Positions 56,048-64,000 of a DNA stretch of 64,000 bases are shown here, piece after piece. Within the stretch, counting starts at the first letter, position 1, and each line of letters begins with the position of its first letter. Location: contig JACKEV010000023.1 in the NCBI GenBank assembly GCA_020632795.1, forward strand, positions 11,752 to 75,751, written 5' to 3'. The translations under genes were made by a program, and so were the position numbers. The stretch is from Alphaproteobacteria bacterium (lineage in GTDB: Bacteria; Myxococcota_A; UBA796; CAJQPC01). The notes beneath the pieces were generated by a model. The model was not told where the DNA came from and searched no databases. It was given only the letters and a program-made list of their open reading frames with translations.

Positions 56048-56679
56048 CGGACGGAGATCTCCTCGAAGCGGATGACGACGCCGCCGTCGCCGATCGCCAC
56101 GTGACGGGTGGACAGGTTCAGCGCGCCGAAGCGCTGGTGGCCGGCCCAGGTGAAGGCGCCCTGGCGCCCGGACTGGAGGGTGAAGGCCCACTGGGTGGGC
56201 AGGCCGTCGGGGCCGATGGTGAAGGTATAGGTGTCGCCGGGGGTCAGGCCCACCCCCTCGAAGCTCAGCACCAGCCGCCCCTCGGTGTCCAGGGAGCGCC
56301 GGACCCCCGGGTCGAGCACCTTGCAGGGGGCGAGCAGCCAGTAGCTGTCGTTGATGAACGCGCCGTGGGCTTGCTCGACGTCCTCGGGCGCGGCGCCCTC
56401 GGCCCCGGTGGGCGGGTCCAGCTTGACCAGGGTGGTCTCGAAGCCCTCCCACGACGAGGTGACCGTGCCGCCCTGGGGCGACCAGACGTGGCGTCGCCGG
56501 GCCTTCTCCTCGCCGTCCTTCTCCACGACGAAGGTGAAGGCGATCTCCTGCTGGGCGTAGACCGGGCCGCAGGCCTCGGCCATGCGCGCGGCCACGTCAT
56601 CGGCGTCCGGCCTGGCGGGTTCCAGAGGGATGACGTCGGCAGCGGCGACGCCGAGGAGGACCAGGGTGAGGCTTCGCAT
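56044..56679 (-). CDS. Secreted protein of unknown function
   Basis: 211 residues with a short signal peptide (MRSLTLVLLGVAAADV). Mature part beta-rich (EIAFTFVVEKDGEEKARRRH, TYTFTIGPDGLPTQWAFTLQ, GVVIRFEEISVR), similar in style to periplasmic LolA-fold proteins, without a firm match. First gene of the unit with the aldo/keto reductase. It diverges from the TPR gene at 56717 with only 37 bases between the starts. Confidence 0.68.
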   Translation of the reverse strand: MRSLTLVLLGVAAADVIPLEPARPDADDVAARMAEACGPVYAQQEIAFTFVVEKDGEEKARRRHVWSPQGGTVTSSWEGFETTLVKLDPPTGAEGAAPEDVEQAHGAFINDSYWLLAPCKVLDPGVRRSLDTEGRLVLSFEGVGLTPGDTYTFTIGPDGLPTQWAFTLQSGRQGAFTWAGHQRFGALNLSTRHVAIGDGGVVIRFEEISVR

Positions 56680-56716
56680 GAGGCATGCTTAGCACGACCC
56701 CCGCCTGGAGAGCACC

Positions 56717-57604
56717 CTGGACCCGCTGACCGAGCTGTTCCGCAGCGCCCGCTACGAGGCCCTGCTGGAGACCACCCGCGACGACCCCGCCCCGGAGGTC
56801 CGGGCGCTGCGGGCCCGCGCCCTGGTGCGCCTGGGTCGCGCCGAGGAGGCCGTGGACGAGGCCCGAGGTGGCGCGGGGGCGCTCGGCGCCCTGGCCCTGG
56901 GCGAGGCGCTGCTCGCCGCCGGGGACCTCGCCGAGGCCCGCGCCCTGCTGCTTGAGGCCACCGCTCCCCAGCTCCTGCGGCTGCGGGCCGAGGTGCTGTC
57001 CACCGCCGGGGAGCCCGAGCAGGCCCTGGGCCTGGCCACCCGGGCCCTCGCCGCGCTGACCGAGCCTCTGGAGCGCGCCGAGGCCGAGGCCACCCTGGCC
57101 GCCTGCCTGCACCGGGCCGCCGCCTGGCCCGCCGCCCTGCACCACTGGGAGGCCGCCCGGGTGGGCCTCATCGCCGAGCTGGGCCCCGATCACCCCGACG
57201 TCGCCGCCATCCTGGACGGCCTCGGCCTCACGATGCGCCGCCTGGGCCGCTATCGGGAGTCCCTCGAGCTGCACCAGGCCGCCCTGCCCCTGCACCAGCG
57301 GGCCTTCGGCGCCTGGCACCCCGGGGTCGCCGGCAACCTGCACGCCCAGGCCCAGACCCTGCGTCGGCTGGGGGACTTCGAGGAGGCCCGGGACGCCCTG
57401 GCCGAGGCCTGGCAGGTCTCGGTGCGGGTCCAGGGGGAGCACCACCCCGACACGCTGACGACGGCATTTGAGCTGGGCCGGCTGGAGGTCGACTGCGGTC
57501 AGGTGGAGGAGGGGTTCGGGCGGATGGGGGCGGCCTACGAGGCGCTGCGGGTGAGGTTGGGGCCGCAGCACCCGACGGTGGTGGCGATGGAGGGGTGGTT
57601 GTGA
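56717..57604 (+). CDS. TPR (kinesin-light-chain type) repeat protein, probable CTG start
   Basis: The frame opens after TAG at 56690 and has no ATG, GTG or TTG before GTG 56825, but coding composition continues upstream (LFRSARYEALLETTRDD). CTG 56717 with GGAG six bases ahead gives 295 residues. TPR_12-like repeats dominate the second half: GPDHPDVAAILDGLGLTMRR, GAWHPGVAGNLHAQAQTLRR, GEHHPDTLTTAFELGRLEVD and GPQHPTVVAMEG, with the periodic HP of the kinesin-light-chain type. Cytoplasmic scaffold, partner unknown. If the CTG is not used the protein starts at 56825 and loses one repeat. Confidence 0.7.
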   Translation: MDPLTELFRSARYEALLETTRDDPAPEVRALRARALVRLGRAEEAVDEARGGAGALGALALGEALLAAGDLAEARALLLEATAPQLLRLRAEVLSTAGEPEQALGLATRALAALTEPLERAEAEATLAACLHRAAAWPAALHHWEAARVGLIAELGPDHPDVAAILDGLGLTMRRLGRYRESLELHQAALPLHQRAFGAWHPGVAGNLHAQAQTLRRLGDFEEARDALAEAWQVSVRVQGEHHPDTLTTAFELGRLEVDCGQVEEGFGRMGAAYEALRVRLGPQHPTVVAMEGWL

Positions 57605-57611
57605 GGGGCCG

Positions 57612-58385
57612 TCAGCCCACGGCTCCGAGGAGATGCGCCGCAAAGGACCGGAACAGCGCCCGGGGGGCGGTCGCCTCGGACATCGTCCAGTAGGCGCCAT
57701 TGTCGCCGTCGGACTGGGACGACATCATCAGCCCGACGCCGTTGTACAGCCGCTCGCTCATCAGCCGCTCGGCCATGATGCGATATCGGTCGGCGTAGGT
57801 GGCGCCCGTGAACACCGGGTCGTGCCCGAGCGCCCCGGCCGCGATGGACACCGGCTCCTTCGATGACCGTGGCGTGTCCTCCAGGAGCAGGAGGTAGCCC
57901 AGGAACGGCGGCCGTGGATCCTCCACGATGTCCAGCGGCTCACCCTCGGTGGTCTCGCCGTCGGGCCTCGCCACCGGCTCGACCAGCCCGTGGCGCCGCG
58001 CGGTCCAGAAGTCGTGGCCCAGGCCCACGACCTCCTCGATCCGGTTGTTCTGGTTGTTCCCGAAAGAGCCCACCTGGGACTTGAACTCCAGCGCAGCCAG
58101 CAGGCGCCCCTCGTGGAGCACCACCGCATCCCAGTTCTTGGAGGCCCGGAAGTAGCCGGGCAGGGTCAGCCTCGCGCCTCGAGTGAGGATCGACGCCTCG
58201 GGGAGCCCCGCGTGCTGCGCGACGCGCTGGAAGATCTGCGTGAAGCCATCCATGTGCTTGCCCGACAGCACCGAGCTGCGGGTGCCGCCCTGACTGTGCG
58301 TGATCTTGTTCCCTTTGGTTGTCCAGAACAGGCGCACCGCCTCAAAGAGCAGCGCGTCGAAGTCCGCCGGAAGGAGCCCGCTCAT
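57612..58385 (-). CDS. PaeR7I/XhoI-type type II restriction endonuclease
   Basis: 257 residues from ATG 58385, overlapping the methyltransferase stop by ATGA. FWTTKGNKITHSQGGTRSSV and LSGKHMDGF are characteristic of the XhoI family (PF04555); the PD-(D/E)xK core shows Asp86 in NWDAVVLHEG and Glu100/Lys102 in LEFKSQVGS. PaeR7I and XhoI cut CTCGAG; the same specificity is likely but not proven. CTCGAG occurs several times in this window, so host DNA needs the partner methylase. Size (PaeR7I about 246 residues) fits. Confidence 0.85.
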   Translation of the reverse strand: MSGLLPADFDALLFEAVRLFWTTKGNKITHSQGGTRSSVLSGKHMDGFTQIFQRVAQHAGLPEASILTRGARLTLPGYFRASKNWDAVVLHEGRLLAALEFKSQVGSFGNNQNNRIEEVVGLGHDFWTARRHGLVEPVARPDGETTEGEPLDIVEDPRPPFLGYLLLLEDTPRSSKEPVSIAAGALGHDPVFTGATYADRYRIMAERLMSERLYNGVGLMMSSQSDGDNGAYWTMSEATAPRALFRSFAAHLLGAVG

Positions 58386-60103
58386 CGCCCACCCCTCGCG
58401 CGCTCCGCGGCCTCCGTGATGACCATCGCCGCCGAGGCGTCGAGGCCGTAGGCCCGGTACACCACAGCGTCCAGGGCCGCCTGATCTGTGCTGCATGCCA
58501 GCTCCGCCAGCGCCGAGCGCAGCGGCGGCGCGAGAGCCGACCACCGCGGCAGCCGGATCCGGCGCAGGTACTGCGCCTGAAAGCGCAGGAAGCCCCCGGA
58601 CATCTTGATGCAGTAGGCGTTGACGAAGAGCAGCGCCACCGATGAGCGCAGCACGGCCTGGAGCGCCCGGAGGTCCCAGTCCTCGGCGGTCACGTAGTAG
58701 AGGTTGTGGTGCGGGTAGTAGCGGCCCTCGTCGTAGCTGACCTCGGCCGCGCCCTTGATGTCCGGGATCAGGAGCTTGGGGGTCCCGACCAGCGCCGGCC
58801 AGATGCGGTCGATGGTGCGATACCAGCGCGGGCCGCTGCGCTTCGCGACGTGCCGGCGCTTGAGCCGCTCGGCGTGCTGCTGGATGTAGGCGGCGAACTG
58901 CGGGTAGCGCTCGAAGGAAGCCAGCTCGCCGTCCGGCTCGAAGGGGTTGACGACGCCCTTCCCGCCCCAACGCACGCCGCCGCCCTGCAGGTCCGCGGGC
59001 ATGGCCAGGGGCAGCTTGCGCTCGGGCTCGACCGGGAGATCGTCGTAGGGGCCGGTGAACACCCGGTCCGCGCCGGTGGCCACGCCGATGCCGACCTTGC
59101 AGCCCGCGCCCTCCAGGGTGGGGAGGCGAGCCTCCAGGTCGCGCACCAGGCGCAGCTCGGCGGCGGCGTCCAGCAGCCAGGGGTCCCGGTCGCGCACGAC
59201 CTCGGTCAGCTCCTCGACCCGGGCGTCGGTGGCGGGGCCCCCGTTCTCCATCGCGCGGGCGAGCTGGGAGAGCTCGGAGAGCGGCGGTCGCCGAACGACG
59301 CGGGTGACCGAACCCTCACCGCGCTCGATGACGGTGATGGCCGGGTAGGCCACCACCTCGGAGGTGAAGGCGTCGGTGCCGACCATGTCGACGCTGTGGA
59401 CGAGGTGGAAGCCGCTCGCCACCAGCGCCCGCAGCGGGCCGCCGTACTTGTTCTTCATCCAGCGGTCCGAGCAGATGAAGGCCAGCCGCCCGCCTGGCGC
59501 GAGCAGCTTGAGGCCGCGCTCGTAGAACGGGACGTACAGGTCGGCGCGGTCGTAGACGGTCGCGTAGCGCCGGCGGTATTCCTGGAGCAGCGCGCCGGGG
59601 ATACGCTCCTGGCGCACATAGGGCGGGTTGCCGACCACCCCATCGAAGGACCCGGAGAGGCCGGTCAGGAGGAAGTCGTCCTCGCGCAGCCAGTCTTCCG
59701 TGAGGCCGATGGCGTCGGCCTCCTTGAGGCCCCAGGCCGCCAGTCGCCCGGCGACGGCGCGGCGGGTGTGCGCGACGGAGTCCGCGTTCAGCTCGACGCC
59801 ACGCAGCGCGCGGGACAGGTGCTGGCGCGCGTCCTCCGGTGTGCCCCCGGCCGCCGCGTAGGCGGCCAGCAGGCGCTCGAGCGCCGGGAGCAGGAAGTCC
59901 CCGTTCCCGAAGGAGGGCTCCAGCAGCCGGAGCCGGTGCAGCGGCCGGTCCGTCGTGTAGCCGGCGAGGTCCAGGATGGCCTCGACGACGACGCGGCGGG
60001 TGAACACAGCCCCCCGCTCGGTCTCGCTGGTCTCGGAGAGGGCCGAGATGGCCTTCTTCAGGGCAGGGGCGCGGGGGGTGGTCTGGGGGTCGAAGAGTTC
60101 CAC
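58382..60103 (-). CDS. Adenine-specific DNA methyltransferase of the R-M pair
   Basis: 573 residues. SAM site EPSFGNGDF (62-70), catalytic motif IV NPPY (159-162) in FDGVVGNPPYVRQER, and an Eco57I-like core continue to a target-recognition region (about 320-500). NPPY marks N6-adenine (gamma-type) methylases, consistent with M.PaeR7I and M.XhoI, which methylate the adenine of CTCGAG. It lies upstream of and overlaps the endonuclease gene, so methylase is translated first, the safe order. No C-protein gene was found. Confidence 0.9.
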   Translation of the reverse strand: MELFDPQTTPRAPALKKAISALSETSETERGAVFTRRVVVEAILDLAGYTTDRPLHRLRLLEPSFGNGDFLLPALERLLAAYAAAGGTPEDARQHLSRALRGVELNADSVAHTRRAVAGRLAAWGLKEADAIGLTEDWLREDDFLLTGLSGSFDGVVGNPPYVRQERIPGALLQEYRRRYATVYDRADLYVPFYERGLKLLAPGGRLAFICSDRWMKNKYGGPLRALVASGFHLVHSVDMVGTDAFTSEVVAYPAITVIERGEGSVTRVVRRPPLSELSQLARAMENGGPATDARVEELTEVVRDRDPWLLDAAAELRLVRDLEARLPTLEGAGCKVGIGVATGADRVFTGPYDDLPVEPERKLPLAMPADLQGGGVRWGGKGVVNPFEPDGELASFERYPQFAAYIQQHAERLKRRHVAKRSGPRWYRTIDRIWPALVGTPKLLIPDIKGAAEVSYDEGRYYPHHNLYYVTAEDWDLRALQAVLRSSVALLFVNAYCIKMSGGFLRFQAQYLRRIRLPRWSALAPPLRSALAELACSTDQAALDAVVYRAYGLDASAAMVITEAAERARGGR

Positions 60104-60230
60104 ACGGCTCCTCTATCCGACGCACCCGCGGAGCGTGGAGATCGTCCTCAACGTCCTGGCGCATACCGCTGACAGAACCTGCCTCCTCGGCCGCCCCGGC
60201 CCCGCGCAGGGCCGTCGCGCCGTCGAGCGC

Positions 60231-61055
60231 TCACTCCAACGACAGCACCATGAGCGCGGTCTTGCGGCTCCACGTAGAGACGTCGCGGCAGGGGTGGTCC
60301 CGCTCCGGCTTGTTGAAGGTGTAGCCCTCGATCGCCGTCAGCTCCACGGCCACAGCCAGCTCCGAGAGCGTGGCGGCGATGGTCTCGTTCTGTCGGGCGT
60401 CGGCGCGGACCAGGCAGGGGGCGCCGCCGGGCGCGCAGGCGATCTCCACGCGGGAGAGGTATCGGCTCACGCCCAGCAGAGCGTCCAGGATGGCTGGATC
60501 CGGCAGGGCGCGCCAGCCCCGGGCCTCAGACTCCTGGACGAACGCCGCGTCCAGCCCTGGAGGAGACCAGGGCGCCCAGGTGGGGCGCTCCGGCGGGGTG
60601 TCGGGGGTGAGCACCAGGGGCTCGGTGTCCTCGGCCCAGCGATCCCGCAGCGTGAGCGCGCCGGGGGCGATGGACAGCACCTCGTAGCGGGGCCACCAGC
60701 CGTCGACCTGATACCCACCGCCCAGCAGATCGCCCACGCCAAGCAGGTGGACCCCGCCCGCCGGGTCCTCCACGCGCGCGCGGCCGTCGTCGACCTCCAG
60801 CACGGTGTAGGCCACCGCCGGACAGTCCGTGGGGCCGTAGCGCAGCGTCTCCCAGTGGCGCAGAAGCTCCGGCGTGGCGCCCCAATCCGGGCCCCAGGGG
60901 CGGCTCAGGGCCGCCACGTCTCGCACGGCGTCCCCCAGGCAGCCGTAGGTCACGAAGTCCTCGGGGGCGGCCAGCGCCTTCAGGTCGTCCGTGGTGGCCC
61001 AGGGGGGGACTTCGGCCCTGGCAGCGAGCGTCAGCGCCAGCAGCGCCACCGTCAC
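60231..61055 (-). CDS. Secreted protein of unknown function
   Basis: 274 residues from GTG 61055, with a signal peptide (VTVALLALTLAARA). Contains a beta-rich middle (YTVLEVDDGRARVEDPAGGV) and a helical end with three or four Cys (CAPGGAPCLVRADARQNETI, HPCRDVSTWSRKTALM). No family recognised. It is followed by 127 bp without a gene and then the methyltransferase gene end of the opposite unit; no functional link is visible. Confidence 0.65.
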   Translation of the reverse strand: MTVALLALTLAARAEVPPWATTDDLKALAAPEDFVTYGCLGDAVRDVAALSRPWGPDWGATPELLRHWETLRYGPTDCPAVAYTVLEVDDGRARVEDPAGGVHLLGVGDLLGGGYQVDGWWPRYEVLSIAPGALTLRDRWAEDTEPLVLTPDTPPERPTWAPWSPPGLDAAFVQESEARGWRALPDPAILDALLGVSRYLSRVEIACAPGGAPCLVRADARQNETIAATLSELAVAVELTAIEGYTFNKPERDHPCRDVSTWSRKTALMVLSLE

Positions 61056-61124
61056 GACGTGACCCCGACGGCGGCCGAAGGGAGTGCGCAGACGGCCACG
61101 AGGAAGCGGCGTTGAATCAGGACA

Positions 61125-62648
61125 TCACCCGACATACTCGTGCGCCTCCGCCCGCGCCTGCGCCTCCCCGCCCTTGACCATCGTCTTCACGAAGTTCCGC
61201 ACCATGCCCAGGCTCGGCTTCTCCGCGTTGTAGAACAGGAAGCTGAACAGGTTCGACGCCTGCACGTACTTGGCGACGTCCCGCCAGGACTCGATGCCCT
61301 CCAGGTGCCGCGCCAGGGTGACCGGGCGGAAGTAGAACTCCCGGTAGAACTGCCGGTGGTAGCGGATGAGGTCGTCGGGCTCCAGGCCCCAGGGCACGAA
61401 GGTGGGCTCCCAGAAGCTCTTCTCGCTGGTGGTCTCGTTGATGACCCGGCCCCACTTCTCGCCCTCCCGCTCCCAGATCTCCATCTGCGGGGTGCGCGGC
61501 AGCAGGGTGTTGATCTGCACGGTGACGTCGTGCAGGGGGATGGACTTGGCGAAGTTGATGGTCTCCTGGATGGTCTCGTGGGTGTCGGGCATGTGCCCCA
61601 CCATGAAGAAGGCCTTGGGGCGCAGGCCGACCTCGTGGGCCCAGGTGATGGCGTTGCGGATCTTCTCCTTGGTGATGCCCTTGGAGATGAAGTCGAGCAC
61701 CTGGTCGCTGCCGGACTCGATGCCGAACCGGGTGCGCCAGCAGCCCGCGTCCTTCATGCGCTGGAGCATCTCCTTGTCCACCACCTCCACCCGGGAGGAG
61801 CAGGTCCAGCTCACCTTGACGCCCCGGCGGATGATCTCGTCGCAGATCGCCATCACCCGGCGCTTGTTGGCGCAGAACAGCGAGTCCACGAAGGCGATGT
61901 CCCGCACCCCGAAGTCCCGCACGAGGTGCTCGATCTCGTCGACCACCGCCACCGGGCTGCGGCTGCGATAGCCGGTGCGCGACTTCTGGCAGAACGCGCA
62001 GGCGTGGGGGCAGCCCCGGCTGGTGACCATCGCGAACTTGGGCATCGCGTGCTCGTCGACCGGCACGGGCTTGTAGAGGTTCGGGGGCAGCAGGTGACGG
62101 GCGGGGAAGGGCAGCTCATCGAGCTTGCGGAAGGTCTTGCGGTGCGGGGTGTGGTGGACGGCGCCGTCGTCGCGCCGGTAGACGATGCCCTCGATGTCCT
62201 CCAGCGCGCGCTGGCCCTCGTAGTGCTCCACCAGCTCGAGCATGGTGTGCTCGCCCTCGTGGATGACGCCCACGTCGAAGCAGCCGTGCTGCATGGCCTC
62301 TTCAGGCAGCAGGGTGACGTGGTAGCCGCCCAGCACGACGGGCACCGCGGGCAGGGCCTCCTTGAGGCGCTTCGCCAACTCCACCGCCCCGTCGAACACC
62401 ACGGTGGTGGAGCCGATGCCGATGATGTCCGGCGCGAAGTCCACGATCCGCTGCACCGTCCTGGGGATGTCCAGCAGCTCGGCCGCCGCGTCGACGCAGG
62501 CCACGGTGTCCCCCCGCCGCTCCAGCACCGCCGCGATGTAGAGCAGGCCCAGGGGCGCGGAGTTGTAGAACAGGTAACTGGTGACCGGGTCGACGTGGCC
62601 GTCGCGGATGACCGAGTCCAGGGGCGGGTTGATCAGGATGATGCGCAT
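61125..62648 (-). CDS. B12-binding radical SAM protein (BchE-like)
   Basis: ATG 62648 (MRIILINPPLDSVI) gives 507 residues; the open frame upstream is not conserved sequence. N-terminal cobalamin-binding fold (GLLYIAAVLERRGDTVACVD, DIIGIGSTTVVFDG, VVLGGYHVTLLPEEAM), then radical SAM core with CPHACAFC (Cys213, 217, 220) and GIESGSDQVLDFISKGITKE, KAFFMVGHMPDT. It resembles the class B methylase/cyclase group that includes BchE and lipid- or hopanoid-modifying enzymes. Divergent from an LpxL-like acyltransferase gene, so a lipid substrate is possible, but this is only context. Confidence 0.88.
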   Translation of the reverse strand: MRIILINPPLDSVIRDGHVDPVTSYLFYNSAPLGLLYIAAVLERRGDTVACVDAAAELLDIPRTVQRIVDFAPDIIGIGSTTVVFDGAVELAKRLKEALPAVPVVLGGYHVTLLPEEAMQHGCFDVGVIHEGEHTMLELVEHYEGQRALEDIEGIVYRRDDGAVHHTPHRKTFRKLDELPFPARHLLPPNLYKPVPVDEHAMPKFAMVTSRGCPHACAFCQKSRTGYRSRSPVAVVDEIEHLVRDFGVRDIAFVDSLFCANKRRVMAICDEIIRRGVKVSWTCSSRVEVVDKEMLQRMKDAGCWRTRFGIESGSDQVLDFISKGITKEKIRNAITWAHEVGLRPKAFFMVGHMPDTHETIQETINFAKSIPLHDVTVQINTLLPRTPQMEIWEREGEKWGRVINETTSEKSFWEPTFVPWGLEPDDLIRYHRQFYREFYFRPVTLARHLEGIESWRDVAKYVQASNLFSFLFYNAEKPSLGMVRNFVKTMVKGGEAQARAEAHEYVG

Positions 62649-62772
62649 GGGACCATTCCTTGGGGGATCGCGCGAGGGGCGAGGCAACCAGCGTACCCGC
62701 AACTCTGCTGAATGAGAAGATCGCCGGGCGCGCTGTCAGGGAGCCATAGCCGACCGACCCGCCGCCTGCGGG

Positions 62773-63840
62773 GTGTCCCGAGCCGCCGAGCCGGATATTC
62801 CGCTGGAGATGGCCAGGAAGAAGGACCCCGCCCGCTCCGACGACCGGCCGCTCATCGAGCGGCTGAGCGCCCTGCGTGGATCCCCCTGGGACCTCGCCCG
62901 GTGGGGCTTCTGGGTGCCCTTCCGCGACTTCCTGGACCCCGAGCAGCCCGACGCCCTGCGCACCCTCTACCCCCTGTGGCGCCTCCAGTACGGCCTCGCC
63001 GGCGAGCAGCGCGAGCTGATGCGCCAGGAGCTGGCCGCCAGCTTCGGCGGCGACACCGACGCTGCGGTGCGGGCCTCCTACCGGGTCGCGTTCCGGGTCC
63101 ACCTCGAGGAGCTGCTGCTGGGCAAGCTCACCCGGGACAACTGGCGCCACTACCTGCGCTTCGACGGCGTCGAGCACCTGGACGCCGCCCTCGACCGCGG
63201 CAAGGGCGCGATCATCCTGTTCCCCCACGCGGGCAACTTCATGATGATGATCGCGGCGGTCAGCCTGTCGGGCTACCGCTACACCCAGTACGCCGCCCGG
63301 GGCATGGCCCCCGACGAGGTCGCCGCCGAGCACGCCAAGGTCATGGGGCACAACCGCTGGCGCCTGGCCGCCCGCCTGGCCCGCGAGGGCAACGAGGACC
63401 GCCTGCCGGCCAGCTTCATCACCCTGGACACCCCCGTCCGGCACCTCTACCGCCGCCTGAAGGACAACGAGGTCGTGGGCATCGCCTTCGACGGGCGCAT
63501 CGGGTCCCGGTTCGTGAAGGCGGATTACCTGGGCCGCGAGGCCCTCATCAGCCCTGGCCCCTACCGCCTGGCGGCCTCCACGGGGGCCGCGATCGTGCCC
63601 ACCCTCTGCGCCTGCCCCGAGGAGGGCCCCAACGTCTGCACCTTCGGGGCGCCCATCTTCGGCAAGGCCTGGCCCGACCTGATGGACCGCTACGTGCACG
63701 GCGCGGTGGAGCCCTGGCTGCGCGAGCACCCCGGCGAGTACGGCCTGTGGCTGGCCCACTGCCGCCAGCGCCGCGCGGTGGACGACCACCCCTTCTTCAT
63801 CGACTACGCCCCCGATGACCGCTACAAGCGCTACCTGTGA
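62773..63840 (+). CDS. LpxL/HtrB-like lysophospholipid acyltransferase
   Basis: 355 residues from GTG 62773; ATG 62809 is an alternative, though its GGAG lies directly against it. LFPHAGNFMMMI contains the HxGN acyltransferase motif (His152 counted from GTG) and GIAFDGRIGSRFVKADYLG the RxG/DG lipid-binding region of the LpxL family. LpxL-type enzymes transfer acyl groups from acyl-ACP onto lipid A or related lipids at the inner membrane. No strong N-terminal membrane helix is visible. Followed with a one-base stop/start overlap (TGATG) by an acyl-CoA synthetase gene, suggesting acyl activation and transfer in one pathway. Confidence 0.82.
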   Translation: MSRAAEPDIPLEMARKKDPARSDDRPLIERLSALRGSPWDLARWGFWVPFRDFLDPEQPDALRTLYPLWRLQYGLAGEQRELMRQELAASFGGDTDAAVRASYRVAFRVHLEELLLGKLTRDNWRHYLRFDGVEHLDAALDRGKGAIILFPHAGNFMMMIAAVSLSGYRYTQYAARGMAPDEVAAEHAKVMGHNRWRLAARLAREGNEDRLPASFITLDTPVRHLYRRLKDNEVVGIAFDGRIGSRFVKADYLGREALISPGPYRLAASTGAAIVPTLCACPEEGPNVCTFGAPIFGKAWPDLMDRYVHGAVEPWLREHPGEYGLWLAHCRQRRAVDDHPFFIDYAPDDRYKRYL

Positions 63841-64000
63841 TGCCCCCTGACCCCTGGTCCGAGCTGCTCGCCTCCCTGCCGGAGACCCCCCTCGACGCCT
63901 GCCTGCGGCGACACGCGCTCCAGAAGCCCGACCACATCGCCCTCATCGACCGGGGGCTGCGCTTCACCTACGCCGCGCTGGACGACCGGGTCTCCCGGCT
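63840..64000 (+). CDS. AMP-dependent acyl-CoA synthetase, N-terminal fragment (3' end outside window)
   Basis: ATG 63840 overlaps the acyltransferase stop (TGATG). The visible 53 residues read ACLRRHALQKPDHIALIDRG then LRFTYAALDDRVSRL, the standard opening of ANL-superfamily adenylating enzymes (the LTYAELDERVNRLA-type motif). The substrate cannot be told from this fragment. Confidence 0.8.
   Translation, partial: MPPDPWSELLASLPETPLDACLRRHALQKPDHIALIDRGLRFTYAALDDRVSR

Overview
The window is very GC-rich DNA from a bacterium. Short Asp/Thr-rich lipoprotein linkers, MopE-like Cys/Asp metal-binding repeats with FG-GAP repeats, a DUF1501 surface operon, CapA, several B12-type radical SAM enzymes and many secreted orphan proteins suggest a Myxococcota-like (delta-proteobacterial) lineage. 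That is inference from gene content; there is no rRNA to confirm it, and I saw no tRNA, CRISPR array or intact insertion sequence.

Layout. 0-5.9 kb: end of a DUF1015 gene, a phytoene-dehydrogenase-like oxidoreductase coupled to a B12 radical SAM gene, a secreted protein and a TPR-CapA protein. 5.8-7.1 kb: a two-gene cassette (degenerate GGDEF protein plus small membrane protein) bounded by a 39-bp direct repeat, apparently inserted upstream of gyrA. 7.2-16 kb: gyrA, TPR protein, secreted nuclease, penicillin-acylase family lipoprotein, membrane sulfatase-like protein. 16-24.1 kb: a radical SAM gene convergent with an eight-gene minus-strand operon. 24.2-34.6 kb: hydrolase, SHOCT protein, a four-gene DUF1501/cytochrome surface operon, a gene-free stretch of about 800 bp with structured repeats, an SGNH hydrolase and a GT-C-like membrane protein. 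34.6-50.4 kb: a 2,777-residue secreted SpvB/RHS polymorphic toxin followed by twelve small, largely paralogous immunity-type genes. 50.5-64 kb: SGNH membrane protein, MopE/FG-GAP lipoprotein, aldo/keto reductase with cytochrome c, a PaeR7I/XhoI-type restriction-modification pair, a B12 radical SAM gene, and an LpxL-like acyltransferase followed by the start of an acyl-CoA synthetase.

The most notable system is the 18.0-24.1 kb operon, which I read as an undescribed RiPP pathway. A 119-residue, Cys-free precursor consists almost entirely of seven 14-residue repeats (consensus REDVGPRAVEALRP). It is translationally coupled to an MNIO (DUF692) oxidase, a likely MNIO partner protein, an arginase-family enzyme with all Mn ligands (candidate peptide arginase, Arg to Orn), a TylF-like methyltransferase, two paralogous 2OG-Fe(II) oxygenases and a double-GNAT protein. 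Nearly every junction is a 4-bp ATGA/GTGA overlap. A convergent radical SAM protein with a possible PqqD-like tail ends 3 bp away.

The second notable system is the RHS toxin with its stacked immunity array, in which families recur as A, B, C and SUKH-3 copies, including a 444-bp tandem duplication.
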